Assembly: GCA_963793785.1 (NCBI GenBank)
Contig: CAWCBH010000003.1
Span: forward strand, 744,001-808,000
Length of the DNA stretch: 64,000 nucleotides
Origin: CAWCBH01 sp963793785
GTDB lineage: Bacteria > Actinomycetota > Thermoleophilia > Solirubrobacterales > 70-9
Direction of reading: 5' to 3'
Shown: piece after piece, positions 17,217-25,939 of the stretch
Layout: every line of letters begins with the position of its first letter
How positions within the stretch are numbered: position 1 is the first letter of the stretch
Program-made: the position numbers and the translations under genes
Notes under the pieces: model-generated
The model's input: the letters and a program-made list of their open reading frames with translations, nothing else
Databases searched by the model: none
What the model was told of the DNA's origin: nothing

Positions 17217-17618
17217 TCAGACCAGCTCCACGCGGTCGGTGATCGAGACCCCGGTCTCGTTTCGCAGCGCCCGGTGGACCGGGCACTTGCCGGCGATCAC
17301 CTTCAGCCGCTCGACCTGGTCCTCGGGCATCTCCTTCGGCAGCCGCAGGTTGACGTTGAAGCAGTGGGGGACAGGGCCTTCGTACTCGATCTCTACCTCG
17401 ACCTCGACCTCCTCGATCGGCCATTCCTTGCGGGCCGCGTACATCTCCATCGTGATTGCCGTGCAGGCCGCCAGCGCGGCGCCGACGACTCGGGTGGGGG
17501 AGGGGCCCTCGTCGTTGCCGCCGGCTTCAACGGGCTCATCGATCACGATCGAGTGTCCGCCCTCGATCTCGACGTCGTGGGTGTAGCCCTGCCGGCGGCG
17601 GGCTGTGACCTTGACCAT
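17217..17618 (-). CDS. OsmC/Ohr-family protein
   Basis: 133 residues. The two redox cysteines of the family are present (LAACTAITMEMY and IAGKCPVHRAL). The family reduces organic hydroperoxides or contributes to osmotic/oxidative stress defence in the cytosol. The short beta-strand-rich N-terminus RRRQGYTHDVEIEGGHS is typical of YhfA/OsmC-like members. Two nucleotides separate it from the SDR and it lies 2 nt from the cobalamin adenosyltransferase stop. Confidence 0.88.
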   Translation of the reverse strand: MVKVTARRRQGYTHDVEIEGGHSIVIDEPVEAGGNDEGPSPTRVVGAALAACTAITMEMYAARKEWPIEEVEVEVEIEYEGPVPHCFNVNLRLPKEMPEDQVERLKVIAGKCPVHRALRNETGVSITDRVELV

Positions 17619-17620
17619 GC

Positions 17621-18187
17621 TCAGCCCTTGCGCCGCCCGGCGAACAACGCCGGGTCTTCGACGTCGGCGAAGCGCGCCATCGCGTAGGCGAGGTCCGAAG
17701 CGCGGTTGACGAAGTGCAGGACGGCCTCGCTCGCCAGCTCCTCGGAGTCGGCGAGCGCGGCGATGCGCCGCTCGGCCCGGCGGATCACCGTGCGGGCGAC
17801 GTCGAGGGCGGCCGAGAGCTGGTTGCCGCCGGGAATCACGAACTGCGGCGGTAGCTCGACCTGGCCCATGTAGTGGTCGATCCGCTGCTCGGCCCAGGTG
17901 ACCATCTCCTCGGTGACGCGGCTGACGCCGTCCTCGAGGCGGTCGGCGGCCTCGGGCGCGGTCGCCAGCTCGGCGCCGGCGATGAAGATGTCCTCCTGTA
18001 GCTGCAGGAGGTCGGCGGCCAGCTCGGAGGCGTCCGAGCCGCAGAGGGCTCGGGCGACGCCGAGCGCGGAGACCGCCTCGTCCAGGGAGCCATAAGCCTC
18101 GGTGCGCTGATGGGCTTTGGGTACCCGGCCGCCGTACCAGAGCGAGGTGCTGCCGTCGTCGCCCTTGCGGGTATAGATCTTGGCCAC
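17621..18187 (-). CDS. Cob(I)alamin adenosyltransferase, PduO type
   Basis: 188 residues. N-terminal KIYTRKGDDGSTSLWYGGRV is the ATP-binding signature, with the helical core containing EAYGSLDEAVSALG and RTVIRRAERR, and ending FVNRASDLAYAMAR. It adenosylates cob(I)alamin to coenzyme B12. No other cobalamin gene is near, so it probably serves salvage for a mutase or ribonucleotide reductase elsewhere. First gene of the adenosyltransferase-OsmC-SDR transcript. Confidence 0.93.
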   Translation of the reverse strand: MAKIYTRKGDDGSTSLWYGGRVPKAHQRTEAYGSLDEAVSALGVARALCGSDASELAADLLQLQEDIFIAGAELATAPEAADRLEDGVSRVTEEMVTWAEQRIDHYMGQVELPPQFVIPGGNQLSAALDVARTVIRRAERRIAALADSEELASEAVLHFVNRASDLAYAMARFADVEDPALFAGRRKG

Positions 18188-18219
18188 GCGCGAATCCTAA
18201 GCGCGAGCGTCCGCGCCGC

Positions 18220-19479
18220 TCAGGCGAGCGGGTTGAAGACCAGGCCCGAGGGCAGCTTCGGGTAGAAGTAGGTCGACTTCGGCGGCATCGTCTCGCCAGC
18301 GCCGGCGACCTCCCGCACCTGCTCGATCGGAGTTGCCCGGAGGAGGAAGGCCACCTCGTATGTGCCCCGGTCGAGGAGTGCGGTCGCGTCCTCGATGCTC
18401 TTCGCGTAGCCGATCCCCCGTTTGGCCGCGATGTCGGCTTCCTCGAGGCCGAGGATTCCCTTCAGGACCAGCGTCTCGAGGATCGCCGCGTCGAGGCGGC
18501 GGTAGGCCTCCGGCTTGCCGTCGAGCATCCGATCCAGCTCGGCGCTGTTCTTGAGCCGCAGCCGGAAGCCGCCGCGGTGGTGGCTGTCGACGTAGCCGAA
18601 GACGCCGACCCCGTCCTCGTCGCCGGGGTCGAGGCCCTCGGCGCCGACGTCCTCGATCTCGAACAGCTCGCGCAGGCCCTCCCTCAGGCGCTCCTGGCGC
18701 TCGCGGTCGTCACCGAATCCGGAGAGCAGGCGGTGGGTGGGGAAGACCGTGAGCCCCGGGTCCTCCAGCGCGGTCAGCGCCATCAGCGTGTAGCAATGCG
18801 GTCCCTCGCCGCCGACCTCCTCCATGTAGGTGCGGGCGGTCTCGTAGCGATGGTGGCCGTCGGCGATCAGCAGCTCGGCCGGCTCCAGTTCTTGGGCGAC
18901 GGCGGCGTGCAACTCGGGATCGGGGAGCCGCCAGAGCCGGTGCACGGTGCCGTCGTCGTCGCTCGCCTCGGCCCACGGTTCCCCCCGGGTCGCGGCCTTG
19001 ACGTGCGGCCAGGCGTCGGCGGAGCTGAGCGCGAAGATCGGCGAGAGATTGTGCCGCGTCGCCCGCGTGAGGTCGAGGCGGTCCTGCTTGGGTCCGGGCT
19101 GGGTGCGCTCGTGGGGTCGGACCCGGCCGGCGCCGTAAGGCTCGACCCGGACCCGGGCGAGGATCGCGCGGCGGCTTTGCGAGCTGCCGTCGGGGGCCGT
19201 GTAGTCCTGGGTGAACGCCCACAACGCCGGCTCAGGGTCCGCCTCGAGGATTCCTTCCGAGCGCCACTCCTCGATCGTCTCGGCGGCGTGGGTGTAGGGG
19301 TCTGAGCCCGCGCTGGCCTGCGGCAAATCGATCTCGACGACGTTGTGGGGCGAGCGCGCCAGCAGCGCTTTGCGCTGCTCGGCGTCGATCACGTCGTAGG
19401 GAGGGGCGAAGACATCGCCCAGCGAGCCCACCGCGGCCAGGTTGTAATGGAGGGCGTTGAGGGGCTGGACTTCGGCCAC
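18220..19479 (-). CDS. DUF1015-family protein
   Basis: 419 residues from a GTG start (VAEVQPLNALHYN), the point where the family's conserved FAPPYDVID follows. Other family motifs: SPHNVVEIDLP, RRAILARVRVEPYGAGRVRPHE, LLIADGHHRYETARTY and the C-terminal YFYPKLPSGLVFNPL. DUF1015 proteins are widespread in Actinobacteria and Firmicutes; the conserved His-rich GHHRYET suggests an enzyme but no reaction is established. It lies 32 nt upstream of the adenosyltransferase start on the same strand. Confidence 0.9.
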   Translation of the reverse strand: MAEVQPLNALHYNLAAVGSLGDVFAPPYDVIDAEQRKALLARSPHNVVEIDLPQASAGSDPYTHAAETIEEWRSEGILEADPEPALWAFTQDYTAPDGSSQSRRAILARVRVEPYGAGRVRPHERTQPGPKQDRLDLTRATRHNLSPIFALSSADAWPHVKAATRGEPWAEASDDDGTVHRLWRLPDPELHAAVAQELEPAELLIADGHHRYETARTYMEEVGGEGPHCYTLMALTALEDPGLTVFPTHRLLSGFGDDRERQERLREGLRELFEIEDVGAEGLDPGDEDGVGVFGYVDSHHRGGFRLRLKNSAELDRMLDGKPEAYRRLDAAILETLVLKGILGLEEADIAAKRGIGYAKSIEDATALLDRGTYEVAFLLRATPIEQVREVAGAGETMPPKSTYFYPKLPSGLVFNPLA

Positions 19480-19520
19480 GGCGGCGCAGCCTAGCGCCGG
19501 CGGCGCCCGGGCCCGGAGGC

Positions 19521-19569
19521 GGGGTGGGGCGAATTGCGACGAACTATGGGACGCAAAGCGCCCCACCCC
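19521..19569. repeat. 11-bp inverted repeat between DUF1015 gene and tRNA-Pro
   Basis: GGGGTGGGGCG (19521-19531) and CGCCCCACCCC (19559-19569) are perfect inverted copies around a 27-nt loop that itself contains TTGCG and CGCAA. It could terminate readthrough towards the tRNA or act as a leader structure for the divergent DUF1015 gene. Confidence 0.55.
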
Positions 19570-19606
19570 ATGCTTGCCGGGGGAGGGAACCGTAGAATCG
19601 CCTCAT

Positions 19607-19680
19607 CGGGGCGTAGCGCAGCCTGGTAGCGCATCTCGTTTGGGGCGAGAAGGTCGCTGGTTCAAATCCAGTCGCCCCGA
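19607..19680 (+). tRNA. tRNA-Pro (anticodon TGG)
   Basis: Full cloverleaf: acceptor CGGGGCG/CGCCCCG, D arm GCGC/GCGC, anticodon stem TCTCG/CGAGA with loop TTTGGGG giving anticodon TGG, T arm GCTGG/CCAGT with TTCAAAT loop. Discriminator A; CCA is not encoded. Confidence 0.95.
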
Positions 19681-19686
19681 TTAGGT

Positions 19687-21886
19687 TCAGCCGCCTCTGA
19701 TCCGATGCGAGACGGGGGGTCGACCCAGCGGCTTGCCGCCGTAGATCACACGCCCGCGCTTGTTCTGGTAGGTCAGCCAGGGAATCGCGCCGCGCTGGCC
19801 GACGCCGCGCTTGGAGTAGTCGCAGACGCCGCCTGGGAAGGCCTGCTGCAGCCGGCTCCATTGCTGGTCGGTGAAGGCCACCGGGTAGTCGGCGCGGCGC
19901 ATCGGCTTCAGGCGGCACTTCATCACGTCTTCGGCCAAAGGCCCCTCGGCGCCCTGGCGCGGGGTCCCGTAGGAGGTGACGGTGGAGTCACAGACCGAAG
20001 CCGGCTGGTCGTTGCCTTGCCCGTCGGTGCAGCGGTCGGTGACGCTGTCAGGCCTGTCTGACGATGATCTTGCGCGCCAGCGGGACCTTGCGGCGGTCGG
20101 CGTGGACACGGGCGAGCCAGCGGTCCATCGCGAACACCGCTTCGTCGGCGAACGACGGGTCGCCGACCAGCGGTACCTGCCCGCGCCACAGCACCTGGTT
20201 GGCGACGGTGCCGAAGTTGCGCTGCAGGCGGGCCCGCATCGCGTAGGTGCGGAAGACGTCGTGGAAGACCCCCGGGTCGGGTCCGCGCAGGTCGATGATC
20301 GCGACCTTGTTGAGATGGTTGGCGGAGTTGATCGCACCGGTCCGGTAGAGGCGCCGCAGCGCGATCGGGTCCGCCGGCGTGCGCTCGGCGGTGATGTTGA
20401 GATCGAGGTCGCCGCCCCCGATGCCCGCGTTGAAGTCGACGAACTGGGCCGGCGAGACCAGCCCCGAGCGCAGCCCCTTCAGCCCGTACTGGACGCCGAC
20501 GTTGTCGAAGCCGCGCCGCGCCCAGCCGCGCCTGTCCCGCCCAAAGGCGTTGACCATGTAGTCCTGCAGCGTGCAGCGCACGCCATCGGGGTTCGTCTGC
20601 TCGTCGTAGACCTGATCGTCGGGAACGCCGGGGCAAGGCCGGACTGGGCTCGCCCGAGTTGGGGATCACGCTTGTGAAGGTGATCGGGTTGCTGATGTTC
20701 GGGTGGTCGAGGAAGGCGCTGATCGACACCGGGTCGTAGACCACCCCGGGGTCCCACCGGGTCGGGTCCTGGAAGAACTGAAGCCCGAAGAAGTACTCCT
20801 CGTACTGCATCGCCGAGGACCAGGCGTCGGGGAAGGAGCACTGCGGGGTGATCCCCTGATAGACGCCGGGATAGGCGTTTGCCACCTGGTGCTGGGTCAG
20901 CGAGCCGCCCGAGCAGCCGCTGCCGATCGTCCAGCGCAAGCTGCCGTAGTGGTCGATGACGTGCTCCTTGGTCATCACCAGCGACTCGGCCTGGGTCAGA
21001 AGGTTGCAGTTGTGGCCCGCGTGGTCGAGCGCGTGCGACATGACGACGAACCCGCCGCCGAGGACCTTCGGCACCAGGACGCTCGGCGCGTCACCGGCCT
21101 CGTACTCGGTGTCGCAGGAGAAGCCGTGGGTGACCACCATTCGGTGGTTGAACTGTCGCTGCGGCGAGGTGGCCGTCCACCGCTTCTTGGGGTCAAAGAG
21201 CGTCGCGACGGCGTACTGGTCACGATCGATGTAACCGGTCTCGAGCCGGACGATGAACGGGACCGTCACCCCCTCCGTCGTCGTGGTCGTGGCGATGTCC
21301 TCCCTGGGCGGCGGATTCTCAGGGTCATACGGCTGAAACGGGCCCCCGGTGTCGTTGGAGGTCGTGCCGGGGATTCCGCCGCTGTCGGTGCTGGCACCCT
21401 TGGGCAGGTAGTAGTAGCTGAGCTCCCGCGGCTGATTGCACTTCGCGTCCCTCGCCCCTTCCTGACAGGCCCAGGGTTTGATCTGCGGACCGGCGAAGAC
21501 CGGACCACCGATCGGGTGGTTGGTTACGAAGAGACGCGCCGCGCTGGCGCCGCCGATTCGCGCCGTCAGCGGGACGCGCCCGACCCGCAAGCCGCGCAAC
21601 CAGCACCGATCAGGCGCCGCCGGTCGACCCGCTTTAGCACCCCCGTCACGTTGCGTCGCCCGGCAGTCAGCCGCAGCCTCGAGGCTCTTGCGCCCCGCGG
21701 CAGGGTGACCCGCACCAGGGCCTCTCCACCCGAGACGAGGTCGGCGCGGTTGGAGAGCACCTTGATCTTCGGGGCCGGCATGCCGGCCTCCGCTGGGGGA
21801 GCTCCTACGAAGGTCACGGCGGCCAGGGCGCATCCGAAGAGCGTGGGCACATGAAGCCGGAACGTCAGCCTGTCTCTCCTGCTCAT
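19687..21886 (-). pseudogene. DUF6351-family secreted protein, interrupted by three frameshifts
   Basis: One long gene is recognisable across three frame changes. From 21886: a signal peptide (ending PPAEAG) and the domain start KIKVLSNRADLVSGG. After a shift near 21600: GRVPLTARIGG, TNHPIGGPVFAGPQ, then a large esterase-like region with YTIG-type nucleophile loop WTIGSGCSGGSLTQ. After a shift near 20640: CPGVPDDQVYDEQTNPDG continues to about 20055. After a third shift: DSVTDRCTDG to the stop at 19687. All pieces together give a roughly 730-residue protein without missing domains. Intact motifs suggest single-base indels, either recent inactivation or sequence error. The family is actinobacterial, secreted and related in appearance to tannase/feruloyl-esterase-like hydrolases. 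Confidence 0.75.
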
Positions 21887-21943
21887 ATTGCCCCTGGCCC
21901 CGTCGCTGGAACTCTAGCGCCGAGATCCAAACGATCCCTAGGT

Positions 21944-22318
21944 CTACCGCTTCGGCTGCCAGAAGGCGATCTCGCCGCCGGCCGGCGAGGCGATGACGCT
22001 GCGCCAGCCGGCAGGACCCTCGCGCGCCTCGAGCAGCACCGACGCTCCGAGCTCGCGCGCCCGCTCCGTCGCCTCGCCGACTTCTCCGACCTCGACGTAG
22101 GGCAGCCAGAGCGCTCGCCGGGTCGCGCACTCGACCACGCCGCCGCCGACGGCGCCCCCCAGCTCCAGCGCCAGATAGGGCCGCGAACCGGCCTCGATCT
22201 GCTCCGGGCGCCAGCCGCAGGCCCGCGAGTAGAAGTCGCACGCAGCGGCGAGATCGCCCGTGTGCAGCTCCATGTGGACGACGGGATTGGCAGGCCCTCG
22301 GAACATGTCCTCAACCAA
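21944..22318 (-). CDS. VOC-family (glyoxalase/bleomycin-resistance-like) protein
   Basis: 124 residues forming one vicinal-oxygen-chelate domain: VVHMELHTGDLAAACDFYSRACGW, YLALELGG, LPYVEVGEV, and the closing IASPAGGEIAFWQP. Metal-ligand positions His (in HMEL) and Glu (in GEIAF) are present. Substrate cannot be predicted. Divergent from the ECF sigma gene. Confidence 0.85.
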   Translation of the reverse strand: MVEDMFRGPANPVVHMELHTGDLAAACDFYSRACGWRPEQIEAGSRPYLALELGGAVGGGVVECATRRALWLPYVEVGEVGEATERARELGASVLLEAREGPAGWRSVIASPAGGEIAFWQPKR

Positions 22319-22392
22319 AGACCGGGCCGGGTCTCAGAACTCATCGGCGGCCGATGAGCCTGGCCCGTTCGGCCTGTCTAACCTGATCAGGG

Positions 22393-23511
22393 ATGAGCTC
22401 CACGCCGACAAGCTCGCCCGCCCAGGGGGCAGAGCACCTGGAGGCCGCCCGGGCCGGAGACGAGGCCGCCTTCGCCCGCCTGGTCGAGCCGCACCGCTCC
22501 GAGCTGCAGGCGCACTGCTACCGGATGCTCGGCTCCGTCCACGACGCCGAGGACGCGCTTCAGGACGCGCTGCTGCGCGCCTGGCGCGGGCTGGCTCGAT
22601 TCGAGGGCCGCAGCTCGCTGCGCTCCTGGCTCTACAAGATCGCCACCAACACTTGCCTGGACACGATCGCCAAGCGCCCGAAGCGCGTGCTGCCGGTCGA
22701 CTACGGCCCTCCCGCCGACCCCCACGAGGGCCCCGGGGAGCCACTGGTCGAGTCGGTATGGGTTGAGCCCTACCCCGACGAGACGCTCGGCCTCGAAGAC
22801 GGATACGCCGCTCCCGAGGCCCGCTACGAGCAGCGCGAGGGCGTCGAGCTGGCCTTCATCGTCGCCCTCCAGCACCTGCCCGCCAACCAGCGGGCGGTGC
22901 TGATCCTGCGCGAGGTGCTCGGCTTCTCGGCCCGCGAGGTCGCCGAGACGCTGGAGACGACTACCGCGTCGGTCAACAGCGCCCTGCAGCGGGCCCGCAA
23001 GTCGGTCGAGGAGCGGGTGCCCGAACAGAGCCAGCAGGCCACGCTGCGAACCCTCGGCGACGAGCGCGTTCGGGAGATCGTCGACAGCTACGTCGACGCC
23101 TGGCAGCGGGGAGACGTCGACGGCGTCGTGGCGATGCTGACCGAGGACGCCGCCTTCGCGATGCCGCCGATGTCGGCCTGGTTCCGCGGCACCGAGGAGC
23201 TGAAGGTCTTTCTCGCCGGCTGGCCGCTCTCGGGCCAGTGGCGCTGGAAGCCTTTGCGGGTCCGCGCCAACGGTCAGGAGGCACTCGCCTTCTACAGCTG
23301 GGACGACGAGGCGGCCGCCTTCCTGCCGTTCGCGCTCAACGTGCTGACCTTGCGCGGCGAGCAGATCAGCGACGTCACCGCCTTCATCTCCCGCACGATC
23401 GAGGACCCCGGACGCGAGGCGATGGCGCGGATGCCCGAGCAGGCATTCGATCCGCGCAGCCTCGCCGCCGCCTTCGGCCGCTTCGGCCTCCCGGACCGGC
23501 TTCCCGCCTAG
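22393..23511 (+). CDS. ECF sigma factor with C-terminal SnoaL-like domain (SigG-like)
   Basis: 372 residues. Region 2 is HCYRMLGSVHDAEDALQDAL and FEGRSSLRSWLYKIATN; region 4 is LPANQRAVLILREVLGFSAREVAETL with the helix-turn-helix TTASVNSALQRARKS. From about residue 215 a SnoaL/NTF2-like domain follows (SYVDAWQRGDVDGVVAMLTEDAAFAMPPM). Sigma factors of this type (M. tuberculosis SigG group) usually lack an anti-sigma gene, and the fused domain is thought to control activity. None is seen here; the next gene is an MFS exporter 77 nt downstream and may be a target. Confidence 0.9.
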   Translation: MSSTPTSSPAQGAEHLEAARAGDEAAFARLVEPHRSELQAHCYRMLGSVHDAEDALQDALLRAWRGLARFEGRSSLRSWLYKIATNTCLDTIAKRPKRVLPVDYGPPADPHEGPGEPLVESVWVEPYPDETLGLEDGYAAPEARYEQREGVELAFIVALQHLPANQRAVLILREVLGFSAREVAETLETTTASVNSALQRARKSVEERVPEQSQQATLRTLGDERVREIVDSYVDAWQRGDVDGVVAMLTEDAAFAMPPMSAWFRGTEELKVFLAGWPLSGQWRWKPLRVRANGQEALAFYSWDDEAAAFLPFALNVLTLRGEQISDVTAFISRTIEDPGREAMARMPEQAFDPRSLAAAFGRFGLPDRLPA

Positions 23512-23588
23512 CCGCCGACCCGCCGATTAGTTCCGGGCCCGCCCCCGGTCTTTATCGGGAAGGCACTGGCTACGATCGAAAGGACGGA

Positions 23589-25073
23589 ATGGACTCGACC
23601 ACCCAACCCGACTCTCGTCGCTGGAAGGCGCTCTACGTGCTCTGCGGCGGCCTGCTGATGATCGTCCTCGACGCGACGATCGTCAACGTGGCGCTGCCCT
23701 CGATCCAGGACGACCTCGGCTTCTCCCAGAGCAACCTCGCCTGGGTGGTCAATGCCTACCTGATCGCGTTCGGAGGCCTGCTGCTGCTCTCCGGTCGTCT
23801 CGGTGACCTGATCGGCCAGCGGCGGATATTTCTGATCGGGCTGGCCGTCTTCACCGCCGCTTCGGTGCTCTGCGCCCTCGCCCAGAGCCAGGGCATGCTG
23901 ATCGCCGCTCGCTTCGTCCAGGGGGCCGGGGGCGCGATCGGCTCCGCCGTGATCCTGGGCATGATCGTGACGATGTTCCCCGAGCCCCGGGAGCAGGCGA
24001 AGGCGATCGGCGTCTTCAGCTTCGTCGCCTCCGCCGGCGCCTCGATCGGCCTGCTCGCCGGCGGCGTCCTCACCGAGGCGATCAACTGGCACTGGATCTT
24101 CTTCGTCAACGTGCCGATCGGAATCACGATCGCGCTGCTCGCGGTGCGGCTGGTCGAGGACCGGCCGGGCATCGGCCTCTCCGAGGGCGCCGACATTCCC
24201 GGCGCGGCGCTGATCACCGGCGGGCTGATGCTGGGCGTTTACACAATCCTCGAAGCCGGCGAGCAGGGCTGGGGATCGACGCAGACGCTGGTCCTGGGCG
24301 CCGTCTCGGTCGGCCTTGTCTGCGCGTTCGTCTTCCGCCAGGCGCGGATCGAGACCCCGCTGATGCCGCTGCGCCTGTTTCGCTCCCGCAACGTCACCGG
24401 AGCCAACCTGGTCATGGGCCTGCTCGTGGTCGGGTTCTTCGGGATGTTCTTCCTCGGCGCCCTCTACATGCAGGACGTCCTCGACTACAGCGCCCTCGGC
24501 GTCGGCTTCGCCTTCCTCCCCTCCTGCATCGTGATGGGGACGCTGTCGCTGGGCTATGCGGAGCGGCTGATCATGGGCATCGGCCCCCGGACGACGCTGA
24601 TCGCCGGTCTCGCCGCCGCCGCCGCGGGCCTGCTGCTGTTCGCGCGGGCCCCGGTCGACGGGACCTATCTGACCGACCTGTTCCCGGTCATGCTGCTGCT
24701 CGGCGGCGGCGCCGGGCTGGCCTTCCCGGCGCTGATGACGCTGGCGATGTCCGGCGCCACGCAAAGCGATGCCGGACTGGCATCGGGCTTCGTCAACACG
24801 ACGACCCAGGTCGGCGGCGCGATCGGCCTCGCCGTGCTTGCGACCCTGGCGACCGGGCGCACCGACAGCCTGCTCGCCGACGGAGTCTCAAACGAGGCGG
24901 CGCTCAACTCCGGCTACCACCTGGCCTATCTGATCGGAGCCGCGCTGATCGTGCTCGCGATAGTCGTGGCGGTGACCGTGTTGCGGGCCGAGCCCGTCGC
25001 CGCAGCCCAGCACGAAGGCGGCGAGGAGCCCGAGCCGAACCGCCGCGAGCCCGCCTACTCCGAAGCCGTCTAG
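23589..25073 (+). CDS. MFS drug exporter, DHA2 (EmrB/QacA) family
   Basis: 494 residues and 14 predicted membrane helices. LDATIVNVALPSIQDDL in helix 1 is the DHA2 signature, GRLGDLIGQRR matches motif A, and ASAGASIGLLAGGVL is motif C of antiporters. It likely exports hydrophobic drugs with proton exchange. ATG 23589 has an upstream AAAGGACGG. Same direction as the ECF sigma gene. Confidence 0.93.
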   Translation: MDSTTQPDSRRWKALYVLCGGLLMIVLDATIVNVALPSIQDDLGFSQSNLAWVVNAYLIAFGGLLLLSGRLGDLIGQRRIFLIGLAVFTAASVLCALAQSQGMLIAARFVQGAGGAIGSAVILGMIVTMFPEPREQAKAIGVFSFVASAGASIGLLAGGVLTEAINWHWIFFVNVPIGITIALLAVRLVEDRPGIGLSEGADIPGAALITGGLMLGVYTILEAGEQGWGSTQTLVLGAVSVGLVCAFVFRQARIETPLMPLRLFRSRNVTGANLVMGLLVVGFFGMFFLGALYMQDVLDYSALGVGFAFLPSCIVMGTLSLGYAERLIMGIGPRTTLIAGLAAAAAGLLLFARAPVDGTYLTDLFPVMLLLGGGAGLAFPALMTLAMSGATQSDAGLASGFVNTTTQVGGAIGLAVLATLATGRTDSLLADGVSNEAALNSGYHLAYLIGAALIVLAIVVAVTVLRAEPVAAAQHEGGEEPEPNRREPAYSEAV

Positions 25074-25085
25074 CGCCCTCGCGGT

Positions 25086-25123
25086 GTTGCCGATTCGTCG
25101 TTCCGGGTAGGGATCTCGGCAAC
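25086..25123. terminator. 8-bp stem-loop after the MFS gene
   Basis: GTTGCCGA (25086-25093) and TCGGCAAC (25116-25123) flank a 22-nt loop, just after the MFS stop. GTTG-N15-GGGTAG (25086-25110) inside it weakly resembles a SigB/SigF-type promoter for the lipoprotein gene at 25170. Confidence 0.4.
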
Positions 25124-25169
25124 CACGATGCGTCCGGCGCCCGCCGGCGCGAGGCAAGGAGGCAACCAG

Positions 25170-25448
25170 ATGGCTAGCTCGACCCTACGGACCCGGGTGA
25201 TGGCGATCGCCGCGGCCACGGCGATCGCTGCCGGCGGCGTCGGCGCGGTGGGCTGCGGCGACGACGACAACGAGGGCCCGATCGAGGAGGCTGGAAAGGC
25301 GATCGATGAGGGCGCCAAGGAGGTCGGCCAGGCTGCGGAGAAGGGTGCCAAGGAGATCGACAAGGAAGTCGACGTCGATGTCGATGCAGACGACGACAAG
25401 CAGGGCAAGAAGAAGGGCGGCGGCAAGAACAAGGGCGGCGGCAAGTAG
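25170..25448 (+). CDS. Small lipoprotein with 11-residue amphipathic repeats and Lys/Gly-rich tail
   Basis: 92 residues. AAGGAGG lies 7 nt before the ATG. The N-terminus TLRTRVMAIAAATAIAAGGVGAVGC has a signal-peptide shape ending at a plausible lipobox cysteine (AVGC). After an acidic linker comes GKAIDEGAKEV followed by GQAAEKGAKEI, an 11-residue period like LEA or apolipoprotein helices. The tail alternates Asp-rich (VDVDVDADDD) and Lys/Gly-rich (KKKGGGKNKGGGK) segments. Function unknown; probably an envelope stress protein. Confidence 0.7.
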   Translation: MASSTLRTRVMAIAAATAIAAGGVGAVGCGDDDNEGPIEEAGKAIDEGAKEVGQAAEKGAKEIDKEVDVDVDADDDKQGKKKGGGKNKGGGK

Positions 25449-25866
25449 CGCCCTCCTGACCGCGGTCCTGTTGACGGGCTGTGGTCTCGAGGAGGAGCGG
25501 CCGGAGGAGATCCCGCCGCCCGATCCGCCCACGGACGTGCGCCAGGCCAACCGGGTCCGCAACGCGGCAACCGTCTACCTGCGCGAGGAGCGCTTGATCC
25601 GCGCCGAGAGGCGCAGCTGCGCCGTGGGGCTCCCGCCGGGCCTCTTCTCGGAGGTCTGCGGCCCTGACGTCTTCCCGCTGGTCGATCAACAGCGGTTTCA
25701 CCTGCGTGAGAATCTCGCCGGGCTGGTCCCGCGGGTGGGTCCCAGATGCAGCGATGCCCTGCGCAAGGTCCTCGCCCAGCCAGCCCGGCAGGCTGGCGAC
25801 TCGCTGCAGGCGGCGGCCGAGGCTTGCGAGCGCGAGTACCGCATCGGAGTAGCCCGCGATCGCTGA
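25384..25866 (+). CDS. Putative lipoprotein overlapping the previous gene
   Basis: The frame from ATG 25384 (or 25378) gives MQTTTSRARRRAAAR followed by SSALLTAVLLTGC, a textbook n-region, h-region and lipobox (LLTGC). The mature part starts GLEEERPEEIPPPDPP and has four cysteines. The first 65 nt overlap the 3' end of the previous gene in another frame, where that gene encodes its Lys/Gly tail, so both reading frames are constrained. About 160 residues. No family recognised. An alternative is that one indel separates what was once an independent start. Confidence 0.6.
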   Translation: MQTTTSRARRRAAARTRAAASSALLTAVLLTGCGLEEERPEEIPPPDPPTDVRQANRVRNAATVYLREERLIRAERRSCAVGLPPGLFSEVCGPDVFPLVDQQRFHLRENLAGLVPRVGPRCSDALRKVLAQPARQAGDSLQAAAEACEREYRIGVARDR

Positions 25867-25939
25867 CTTGTGGCGATTCGGTGAACGCCGGGAGATGAGC
25901 GGCACCCGGGCGCCGGCAGCAGGCTAGAGTCGAGACCGG

